DNA from: Phoronis australis
Lineage: Eukaryota > Phoronida > Phoronidae
Reading direction: 5' to 3'
Length of the DNA stretch: 64,000 nucleotides
Assembly: GCA_002633005.1 (NCBI GenBank)
Contig: NMRA01000249.1
Coordinates: 333,762-397,761 of the forward strand
In this document: positions 50,401-62,400 of the stretch, piece after piece
Position numbering within the stretch: position 1 is the stretch's first letter
Layout of the letters: each line of letters begins with the position of its first letter
Made by a program: the position numbers and the translations under genes
The notes under the pieces: model-generated
The model's database searches: none
The model's input: the letters and a program-made list of their open reading frames with translations, nothing else
Told to the model about the DNA's origin: nothing

Positions 50401-53400
50401 TTACCTGCCTTAATAGTTGTCAGGCTTCTAAGCAGTCTGACGTCTTGTGGCCCCTTCTTCATAACAGCTAAACCAGGATCATCTTCTTCCCGCCGTACAC
50501 CAACTAGTTGAAGGCCTAGCTTTATGTCGTGAGATGGCATCCAGCTTCCTTGACACGTTTCGACTCTAAACCATAACTGCCTCCACCGGTGAGTCCACAG
50601 TGGCGGCCAACCCACTGTGCATCACTGAGACTTAGAACTTCCTTCGTTCCGACGGTACCACCGCCAAAAACATCTCCTCTCAGCTGGCTCGCCCAGTCTT
50701 CTCACTGCAGCTTTCTTCCTTCCCCTCTCGCACACCGAGTTTCTCCAGCAACCACCTTGCAGATCTTGCAGGGAATCCTCAACATCCCACCTCTACAGGC
50801 AACAACTAAGTCCGCCAGCCTCGAGCTCTACATGTCTCTGCCAGCTCGCTATACATAGATAACTCTCATGGGCCTCTTCAATATGACGCCATATTGGAGA
50901 GTGCCACACGGGACAAAAAATGGCGGCAAACACTGGGAGCTCAACGACATCAGTCAGAAAATCCGGGGCTCGCAGTGTTATGCCAGCAGCCAAAGAGTTG
51001 AGTTTCTTGGTCCTGTCATTAAATCATGGGTTTTTTGGTTCCGCCATAGGGTTTAGTGGTGCTGCTACTAAGTCTTTTTATGCTCTGCCATCATAGTTTA
51101 AAGCAGTGGGACCATGCGTTGTTTCCATCACAATATTGGTGATAGAGAGCATAAAAATTATTATTGACCAGCATATGCTGTTATCCAATGATGATGCTGT
51201 TTGTGAATTGTACTTTAGTAAATATTTGCTATTGATGACACTATGTGCATTCTTACGTGTATTGATAAATAACATCTGCATGCCCGAACTTACCCGCCAG
51301 CCATCCAAATCAGTGCATCTGAGTATATAATAAATCGTGAAGCCGCACAGGCCACTCAAGAATCTGCCACTGTTTGAGACCTTCTATTAGTTTGATATTT
51401 CCCTATCGACTGATTGACTCTTAACAAACGCATGTAAGTGCAGTCTCACACGTTTTTATGTTTCTGAAAAAATCACACTCTTCCGCCTTTTTATGTGTTA
51501 AGTATTGCGCCTCGAAAGGGGAAAGTTGCCCCGTTCGTTTACACGGCAATTCGCCGTGTCACGTGACTAGTATAACTCTCCAATAAGGTTTCAAGTTGTC
51601 AGCTGCAGTAGCGCGTGCGCCTGATCTATTGCATTGAGATGTCTATGGTACCTGACTTGCAGTGTATTTGTGCACGCGTAAGTACGCGTTAACCATCAAC
51701 ATTATTTATTATAGGAGCCACTCAATACGTCGTCTACGGGCAAACCATCAGCAGTGGCGTCCACGAACAACGGAGTGGTAAGCGTAAGTACAGGGTGCAC
51801 TCCTTAACGTGCGGAATGTTGAGAGTAAGTAATAGTCACTGTATGACATCAAACAAAACGAGAAACTATGGGAACATAACCTGTTACGAAAATCACATTT
51901 TTACAATCCAATTTCCTAGTCTGTTGAACACTATTCAAAAATGCAATTAATTGCTTTTTGTTTTTAGTTTGAAGTACTCAATGTTGTCTTTTTTCATTGG
52001 AATGGAGATGTTAGGTTGAGTCAAACCTCCCATTAAGCAGCTGAGATTTCAGCGGCTTCTTTTTTTAACCGTCTAGTGGGTACATTTTCAGGCGTACAAG
52101 ACGATAAGGCAATATTTAAATATTAAGCCAAAAAGTGTTCACCTGTACCCACCGTTATCGCCTTAATTGCACAACCGCTAGACGATCTTATGTCATCGAC
52201 TGTCATCCATTTTGCAGAAGAACTTCCCTTTGAGTACTTACTAGTAACATCGATTGGGTATGATTTAAAATGAAGTTAAACAAAAAATGAAATACAAAGG
52301 GTCAAGGTCGAACATCCAAAATAGGTGCAAGAATCTCCCGAATAAAGTTAAGCTGGTCATCAGGACCTTCGCAAACAACGGAAGACGATATCTGGCGAAG
52401 TTCTGAGATATTTTGTATTTTCGAAAACTTCATGTGCCTAGATTATGAAATGATCACATTTGCCAAAAAAAAAAAACACAAACACAGAGTAAAACCATCA
52501 AAACCATGAATTGTACAAAGAAGGATGATTCTGAAGTACGTGTTGGGTTTGGCATTAAAATTACACAGTTGATTTTGGGGTCAAAGCGAACACATATATA
52601 TGTTTAGGGTTGGAGTTTTTAGCTGTAGCCAGAGCAATAAACAACTAAAATCCGATGGGTTCTTGCGATTTCCAACGTTGGCTTCCACACCGTAAGTACG
52701 GTTATCTGAAATCGAGACTGGTGACCTTACTGGGTAACTACTACACCTGTACACTAACTGCAAATACTCAGTTATGAACAAATTTCTGACCCCAGAGCTT
52801 GTGGGTGCGAGCTCCTCTTAAAACTAAGGATGATATTTATCATCGGTTTTGATGTGGTTTGAAAAGAAGGAAGGAAAAAGCAAATGTCTTTTTATTGTGT
52901 CAGCCTTAGCGCGCTACATATTAAGGGGTCAAAACAAAATAAAGAAGTTATCGGCAAGCGTTTTTCATAAATTAGCAGACCTAATTCATGTCATTTAAAA
53001 TAAGGTTATTTAGTGGCCTCCATTCTAACTCGAGGGTTAAAAAATAGGCTTTGCCAACTAGCGAAATTATATATTTTCTGAAAGAAAAAAAGATATGGGA
53101 TCAGGGCTCAACATAACGAGCCCCAGGTCGCATTTGCGACTTGAATTTTGGAAATGCGAGCTGAGATTTTTGTCAGCTCGTATCAAGTTGTAAAATGCGA
53201 CGAATTCGAGCTGAGTTCTTACACTTCTCGGCAGATACCTCGCAAATATAAAGCAACTCGACCGTTATTTGGTTGCTTCCAAATCCAAATTCAAAAGAAC
53301 ACTAACCGAGAACAACCCTCCCGATGACTTGCAAGCAAGTCGCGTGAACATGGAATATGCAGAATCGATCTTTGACGCGTTTCATTGGCTAACATGTTCG

Positions 53401-56400
53401 GCCACTTTTGCAAAAGTTCCGGATTCGCCGAAGAAAGTTTCGGGCCACTGCATGACACGTTATAAAACGTTACAAAACAGCGATGTTTCTACTACTTCTT
53501 AAGCAATCAACTTACCAAACTTTGTGGTGGATTAATAGGGTTATTTTTCGCGTAAGATGTCCTTATTACATATACAGTACCAATATCCACGACAATATCC
53601 CTGATATCGCACTGCGGCACTGGTCAATCCCGTTGTTAGAGCGCAAGCGGTACCGGCAGACAATCGTGACTTAGAGATGTGCGTTTTTATCGCATAAGAC
53701 AGCCAAAGTGAAAATGACAAGCCTGTCAATCACTAAACGACGGCCACGTCTTTACTTTCAATTGTTAAGAAATTCTTAAGCCCCTTTACTTGTTTCTAGG
53801 GCTACGTGCGCAAAATATGATTTGTCTTCCACACGTTGTTGCCAACGTAAAGTGTAGGCCTTCTCCAGCGATTCAAGTGCTTGAACTCACACGTGCGCAC
53901 CACTTCAAAGTTGCACATCAAAAGAGAACAGCGAATGTCCTAAATGAAAGAATATACCCACTTGGCTCTGTTAAGCACCCGGGTTCCATTGGTCTATTTA
54001 AAAAAAATAATGAACTCATATACATGGGCGGTGCAGCACTGAAAATAGTGGGGGGCTAAAGCTCCCTCAGTCCCCTTTGGTGCACCGCCTATAGACCATG
54101 TGCGGCTTAGCACTGAAAAAAGTGGAAGGGCGGTAGCCCCCCAGCCCCCTATGGTGCGCCACCCATGATATATTTCCGGCGGTTATAAATGACCCGATGC
54201 TTTACGATATTCCACGGGACTGATATAACTCAGAACTGATATTTTCCCGTCCGATGTTTCCCGAGGTCGATGTTCCCTAAACCCCACCCCATATTCTATG
54301 CCCGTAGCCAGCTATTGCAACTAAACGGGTACTAGATGCAAAATTGTGGATACCGAACTTTTTATTTTTCACTTCATACACCCATCCTCCCGGCAGCTTT
54401 TCGCTCCCCGGACCACCGTCACCGTAAAATGTTCAGACTTCAATAGAAATAACCTTGCTCCGTATGAAGCGGGCAATTAAAAACAAAATTAATCCAGGTG
54501 GCTAAAAATCGCGCAGTGTAGGTGGCAACGACATCCAGAAAGTCACCCCTACTAGATGCAGTTTGCGTCACACAATCGTATTACGTGGGCGGCGCAGCAC
54601 TGAAAAAAGTGGGGGCTAAAGCCTCCTCAGCCCCCTGCGGTGCATCGCCTATAAACCATGTGCTGCGTAGCACAGAAAAAAGTGGAGGCTATAGCCCCCA
54701 GCCCCAGCCCCCTATGGTGAGCCGCCCGAGTATTATTATAACGTTTCCTACTGTTGCAGTCTTTTAATATCTTATTAGCGCAAACACTCAGGTTAACGAC
54801 TATGCTCACGCGCAAGCCTACTTCCTACCTTTGAAGTGTTTCATAAGCGCTCATAGATCTACTTAGCGTTCCCGCTCAGCTTTTAAGAATTCCCAATTAA
54901 GTGCCCACAATTCAGGCTAGCCCCATCATAGCGCACTATAAACGACCGCGCGTGGTTTAAAATTGACACGCAACCTACATGATGTGTCACTCTCATTTTA
55001 CACCACAAATTCAGTTTTCAAAAAACGTCTTTTCTCAATATGTAAAAACCAAATCCTGGCTTTGTTTTATACCTCCGAACGAAATTTAACACTAGTGACA
55101 CGCGTGTCGTTTTGTGAGTGACCTATTTTTCCCGTACTTGGAAGGTATTGAGGTGCAAACTCGCCATTACCCGACGGGAAACCCGCACGGAGGGAATCAG
55201 GAATTATTTCGAGGCTATTCAATTCATGGAAAACTAATTGCTGAGTACGTAAAGAGCATAAGTATCACGTTTTTGTTGTGAAATTTGCACTGAATTGTTC
55301 CCGCGCATCCAAATAGGTCATTCGTTAGAGCATCGTTTCAGGATTTTTTCGACAGGTGTTTTTCAAACGTCGAGTTACATGTAAGTTGCAAAATTTGGGC
55401 TGCGAACAAAAAATGGAGGGAATTTACACTTCAAATCAGTTTGAATCTTTAACGACTTTGATGACTGCAAATCAAACCTAGCAAAATCCCGGATACCTTT
55501 TAAACTGGCATTTTCTCCCTTTTCACATCGCAAACTCAGCTACTCGAATGCACGTGTCAGTTAGAGACAATGAGCTATATACATAGAGATGACACGACAA
55601 TACTCGCAAGCCAGACAGCGCGAGACACGCGGTCCGCCATATTGATGATGGACGATTTGTAAACAAAAGCACGGTGGCCTTATGGAAGCCGGGCAATTTT
55701 CTGAATAAAATTTGAAATTTAGAATACTAAAGAGGTTTTAAAATGTTGGTAACCTAAAGCAACGTAAATACGTGACCCTTGCGTTGCTTAAACGGTCATG
55801 ATAAGGCCGAGAAAAAAATAATTTCCCAATTATTTGACCGTGAATAGCTGCCGTTATGCCATGGGATCTCTTGCCAGTTTACGAATTGCAGCGCATATAC
55901 TTTATAATAGTTTAAAAATACCTCGATGCCTTTCATAATAGCCACATGAGAATCTAGCCATTAACACATTTTGTTTGAACTAAACTTATAAATGTACAGA
56001 ACTTGATTATTAGTTGTTTACAAGCCGGATAGGGCGATCAGCTGGGGGAGACACTCCCATCAACCAGTCAGCTTTAGCCTAAAGAGATCCTACTTAATAC
56101 ATCGGGNTCCTAACAGTACACACAGTGCGATCAAAGTCAGAATCACAAAAGTGTTGGGAGCACCAAAAAACTGTACACGCTGCCATCAGGTTTGCTTCGC
56201 CGTACAGCGCGAGCCCACTGTTTCGAAGTGGTTCATCCTTAGAAAACCTACCACAAGAAATATGAAAAAATAGAAAAGACATAACAAATGACTGATAAGG
56301 CCAGACGAGGGGGTTAGAAATCCCTACTTTACACCACCCACCAGGTCACCAGGATCCATGGTTGGAAATATTAAGTCAAACAGACCCACGCCCAGTTTTG

Positions 56401-59400
56401 CTAAGTTGGCTATGTCTTCATAACATTAACGATGACATAATTACTTGTGAAATGTGATTTTAGAACGAATTCAAAGAACATCTGACAGTTTCAGGGTCCG
56501 CATACACAACTTCTGCCCAGTGCAACTTGAGATCGTTCATCATTATATATCAATTTTGTGAACATTCAGTCACAGTGGCGCACACCAAACACTAACAATA
56601 ACAAGCACCATGACACTATTACCTATGAAATGTGATATTTCGTTGCTTAGACTCTTCTGTCCTGGCATTTTTGCAGTTAAATGCTACACAATACACGGGC
56701 ACGACGCCCCACTATCGTCCATCAGCAAGATGGCGGACCACTTCGCACAACGAAAACCACGTGATGTCAACTCTAGTTATATTTATCTCATTGGTTAGAG
56801 AGCACTGATTCAACTTTCACGTCGGCAACTTGCCTCGCGCTCTAGAGCCTTTCAGTGGCGGTTGTGAAGAGCATTAACACCGTACCTGTATGAACGAAGT
56901 TAATTTTTCGATCTTAAATTTGTGAGTATTTAACGCTGGAAGTAAGAGCATAATTTAAACATTTTCTCGGTTATCTAAAAATCAATTTTGGCGCGTAAAA
57001 AGTTAATTTTGGCTCGTAAAAATGCCGGGAAATTTTTGCGACCTGGCATTTATTAATGCGAGCTGGATTTTGAAAATGCGACCTGACGATTTTAATAGCG
57101 TCGAGCCCTGGGGATTATAAAAATGTCTTTTGTATTTAATTGAGTTTATTATTATTACAATGTACATTAAAACCTATTAAATCAAAGTTTCATTGTTCGC
57201 AAATCCATAGCGAAATAACGCTACGGTCGATTTTAATGAATTTTTATAAATGATAACTTCATCGGTTACCTCAGTAACGCGGTTAGGGATTTCCGATTAG
57301 TCTCTTAGTTTGGTTTCTATACCAAATAAACTCGCAAAACCTAACGTATTTTTGCAAAAAAATAGCAGTCGTACTCGTATTTGTAACATTGCGCAAAAAC
57401 AAGGTCTTTATATCAAAAATCCCAGCAGCATTTTCGAATTGATGAATAAATACTAAATTTGGAAAGTTTCAGGGCAATCCACGAGAACGCGTGTTCCTAA
57501 GCTCAAATTAAGTCGATTTGCCAAAGCCGAGAAAACATCGATTAAGTTGGAAATCTCAAGGTCTTCAGAAAAATATTCGATGAAAACTTGTTTTCAGTCA
57601 ATATAAGTTATACGTGCCTTCTCCATGTTTGCTATTTTAACATTCAATTGCAATACCAACTGAATTTGTGTAGCGTAAGTATGTTATCGCTAAAACCTTA
57701 ACAGCGAAATGTCAGATTACCTATTTGAATGAAGCTATATCTCTTCTCACAAATTCCTGTGTTCGTGTACACAAATTCACAGAGCCATTAGGATACTCGG
57801 AACATTCGTTCTCAACGGACGCATGCCAACTACATGTAGACAAGCAACTCCCTCGGGATCAAAATTAAGTTTTGTTTTACTTTTCCCCGGCTTCTTTCTA
57901 TCATATGTACACCTCGTTGACTCAATATTGTGGCGACTCGGTGAATGAAAGGACTGAGGGTACATACACTGTACGGAGCTGCTCTGTGCCTGGCGAGAGA
58001 TTCATTTTCAGTGACACCCCTGTAACATTTGACCTCGGACAAGTAGTACACTGTACATGTACACAATTTTTCACACGCGGTTGTGGTGTTCCAAGTTGGT
58101 TCGGCTATTTTATTTCTCGGGCTACACAGTATATACATTGTATTCCATATTTGAAGTTTCTCGGCGATGTAGATAAGGTATTTTTCTGGACATATGTAAA
58201 ATAATGACCGAAGTAGAAGAAATTTACACCTTGGATGATACATAATTTACATTCCCGATTTAGAAACGATAGAGCTAATATGGTTGTGTTCATGAAAATA
58301 TTAAATTTTCTACAAGTGGATGTACCAATTTAAAAGAGATATCAAAATTTATGGTTGCCAACCGCCTTTAATTGCTTGCATGGCTGCTGGTCTCGTTTTC
58401 CATGAAACACGACGTCATTCCACCTTAGGCCATAGTTCCACACAGTTATACAAACAGACTATGCGCCTGACAAAAATATGTGATGAGTCTCATGCTCACA
58501 TCTGTCTGAAGTTCTAAGGTGTTAGCTCTGATCAGTATGAAATATCTAATAATTTGACAGCTATCTTTCGAGAAAACAAAACTCTGATATCAGCACAGTG
58601 CTGTAGCCTGTACACGACTTGTGGGCTGGAACGCTCTGCAAAAAATATTCGTTTCGCCGTCAACTAAATGATATGATTGATAATTTCAGTATTGAGACTT
58701 TCTTTATAAAGCTTTAAACGCTAGACTTTCAAAATTACCCAAGACCTCTTTTTATTTATTTTTTCTTAAGCCATTGCATATTCTTTTACAAACATATATC
58801 CACAACACCAAATCTTCAAAACAATTAGGCATTTTGCTGAAACTGACACACAGTTTACAAGTATTGCTGAACAGAGCAAAAATTGAAGATTCCTAAATGT
58901 TACGATCTACCATTGTTTATAGAATAAAGCTCTCGAAGATGAAATCGAAGGAGGTGATGAAGATAAGGAAAAGGGTTTTTTCCAAGAAGACGAAAACGAG
59001 GAACGTGGCAACTGGTCTGGAAAACTTGACTTCATCATGGCTTGCCTCGGATATGCTGTTGGGTTGGGCAACGTGTGGCGATTCCCTTACCTTTGCTTTG
59101 AAAACGGTGGAGGTAAAAACTTGCAGGGTCTTGTCCAAAATAATGTCCAACGTCAATCTGGAGTCGGTATTTTAGACTTGCCAAAGCTCAGTTTCAACTC
59201 AGTTTTGACAGTTTCAAAGTAAAGTGTACAGACATCGAGGCAGAACTCTGCAAAACTTGGACTGAGGACTGACTTCTTGCCAGAACTAAATAGCAGTTAA
59301 CCAAGGTGATATTTTGTAGCTGTGAAATGCCATTTTGTCGAACGCTACTGAGAGTTTAATGTGTTTTTAGTCCTCTTGATGTTTATTGTTTTTGTGAAAC

Positions 59401-62400
59401 TGAAATTCATTTACAAAACAAGTTGTCGCGAATTCGACCAGCTGCATGTCGCAACACCTGTTGTTATTTTAACACAATATGAAACCTGTCCGTCCTATTT
59501 CGACTTTGTCCAATTTATTTTGTATACATGTATAGTGTGCGTTAAGCCTTCTTCAAATAAAAACAAACTGCAAGAGCTGCACATACATTTTGCTGACGAA
59601 AAAAAACAAGTGTGGTACCTTAGTTAAGTGAACTGCCTCGATCATCACTAGGGAACCACCACACATTAATGTCGTTGCTGTTTTGCCTGTTGCGTTGCAC
59701 GCATTTCTCCTGGTAGAACAATCGCGTTCAACATGCAGTGCACGGGTTAGCAGTAAAAAACATGCACGACAGCGGTACCGTTACCTTCAACTTCTTAGTT
59801 GTGACAGGTGCTTACACTATAGTTGGCGATACGGCGTCTCAGATCTGATCAATCGAGTTCAAGGTCGATGAACTTTTTCGCACATTGCTTGCAACTCGTG
59901 ATGTTCATTGCAGGTTCATTCTTCATTCCTTACGTTATCATGCTGTTGTTTGTCGGATTGCCGACCTTCTTTTTGGAGTTATCTTTGGGTCAGTTCTCGA
60001 GCAGTGGACCCTTACTGGCTTACAGATATGCACCCATATTATCAGGTAAAGTTAATATTTGGTCGTGATAAGATCAACTAAAATGATTACTCTAATTCCA
60101 GTCATGATAAGGCCCATTGATAATTTCGAGTGCGTCCAATTTATTCACACGGTGTTCATGTACGCTCAGTGGTTGTCAGGCGTCGGCTTAATTATTACTA
60201 AACCTGTACATGTAAACTCAAACCTTTATTGGTGGCAAGCTTCGCAGAATACGTGTTGTGATTAATATACGAGCACATACGCGTGCGCAATGTAAGCATT
60301 GGAATCGCGAGGAACATCGCGAATACTGGCGTGATCTGGTGAGGAAATCCTCCTACGGATCACGCCCAGTTCGTTTAGGTTTTAATAACATTTACTCCAA
60401 CCTTACATACTAATTTTTCCCACTGTTCCCACGAAGTCAAAAACTGACCACTTAAGACTCAGGTTAGCTTTTACAGCCGATTTCATGAAGGTGGTTTACC
60501 AAATTCAGGTTTTATACTTAAACCTGCCGCTCGTTCAGTAACGCTAGGACCTCACTAATAGCAAGATTGCGAGATTACGTGAGATATTAGCCATATGACT
60601 TTGGCTAGATTTTAGCTAGGTCCTAGCGTAGGTCCTAGCGTTACTGAACGCACACCCGGTGTTCCTAATCCTGGTCTAATTTTAGACCCGACTTGCATTC
60701 CACTAACGTGGTTTTAAAGGCTGAAAACCTGGTTTTGTTAGACCAGAGAGCCGGTTTAGTAAAACCAGGTTCAAATTATACAAGCCATCTTACTGTGTCC
60801 ACCTGGTTTAACCCAACAGAGAAACTATTGAAGTGCTTCAATGAAACTTTAATCATGTGGGTATACAATGACACATACTAGCAGAATCAGTTCAGACATT
60901 TGAGAAAAAGTCTAAAAGCTTTTCTCATAAGGAAAATTCTCCCTCCCGGAACTGATCAGAAAAAATCCAATGGTATAGAGAACAAAAACTGATGCCAAAT
61001 CAAGTCAACATCAGCAGCATACTTGGAGCAGGCTGACTGCACAGTTCCCACAATCGGAGAAATGAAGCGACAAACAATTCAAGGGTATCACTGAGGCCAG
61101 AAAGAAAATTTCATCAGTGGAAAAAATGCAAAGAAAAACGGTGAGGGACTCAGTGTCAGATATAGGTTAAAAAAGGGTGCGGGTGGCCTGGTGCCTTTTT
61201 CTGTACTACGTCAGGCGTGTTTAGTCCACAAAGCCTTGTCCATTACACTAATCACCTGATTATGACTCTTTTGGCCACGTCACTGGATTCCTCATGGATA
61301 AAATCTTCCAATCTGCCTGTTTGTTTCAGAAAGGCAGAAAGACTATTAAACCTGTATGATCTAACAATGTCAACCAGGCAGGTTATGTGTTCATCATATA
61401 GTAGATTACGGTGTCAATTTTAGGCAGGGCAAATCTCCACCAGCTGTTCAGGAGTCACTGCCTCCAAGCCAAAGTTGTGACAATGAGCATGCCATGTGGC
61501 CTGTGGTGTTTAGGGCAGATATAGGTTATCATGAGGGGACATTTTTCATTTTGTAATATCTGTGCCCAACACACGTACATATATTAAAGTACATGCCCAC
61601 GACCAGCCGCAACATAATAAATGCTCCGATTTATATCCGTATCATTTTAATGTTTATTTTTTGCTTCCATGGGGTGAAGGGGGGACTTTGCACGGTAACC
61701 TAAAATCGGACCCATTGGAGGTAGTACTTAATCAAAAGAATGAGAAGTCAAACCCAGGGGAGCTTAAGACGATGACGCCCTGCTCGACCAGTCATATTCT
61801 GAGTAATGTGACGGACACCCTACAACACGTACAGGTCTATGCATAGACGGGTCCAGGGGGTCAGAGGGTCCAGGCCCTCCTTTTTCTCTTGATTTTAGTG
61901 ATATTAAATCTATGATTGTCAAGTTGTTTACTTGGACCCCCCTTTAAAAAATCCTGGATTCGACTCCCCTTCTAAAATTCCTGGAACCACCACCGCTACG
62001 TTTGGTCTTGACTCGTTGTAAAACTGAAAATAGTCCACTCTTGTTCTAAAACTGCGCCCCAAATGCACACCGTGGCATTATTCAGATGCACCTACATCGT
62101 GCAATTCTGCCATATTCAACAGTGCTTCATGTAAACCTGGGTCTGAACAAGACTTAATTTAAGCCTGATTTAAGATCTTAATACAGGTCTAAGGAATATG
62201 GTGAAATGAAAACTGAATTAGACCAGGTCTAAAGTTCAGAGTTAAAGCAGGTTTTACTAGACCTCTAGTCTAAACGTTAAACCACCTTTATGAAATGCAG
62301 ATTACCTTTTAACCTGGACTAAGTCCAGTGTAAACCAGATTTAACCTTTTGAAAACGGCTGTGAGAGTTCACGTTAAAATTTTGCGCTAAGAAATTTTGA

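Larger units (their letters stand above)
42848..51714 (+). other. Remainder of proposed SLC6 intron 1
   Basis: Contains the THAP relic, repeat R1 copy 2, a GT/GC tract, the hAT-like element and the minus-strand candidate exon. 42.9-44.8 kb and 45.7-47.9 kb show nothing supportable. Confidence 0.5.
53102..57110. mobile_element. 4.0-kb DNA transposon with CAGGGCTC termini and 5-bp target duplication
   Basis: Starts CAGGGCTCAAC and ends GTCGAGCCCTG; GGGAT occurs immediately before (53097-53101) and after (57111-57115). Both ends carry repeated CAGGTCGCAT and AATGCGAGCTG motifs. Inside are an N-terminal protein fragment (53269-53502), two double-hairpin MITEs, repeat R2 and repeat R3. No complete transposase, so it is a decayed or nonautonomous copy. 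Confidence 0.75.

Noticed and set aside
57830-58243. Open frames of 137 (minus) and 110 (plus) codons
   Set aside because: They overlap on opposite strands and neither has recognisable domains or support from splice sites.
58897-59175. 92-codon open frame starting at 58897
   Set aside because: Out of frame with the SLC6 TM1 exon that occupies the same bases; the transporter frame carries the conserved motif.
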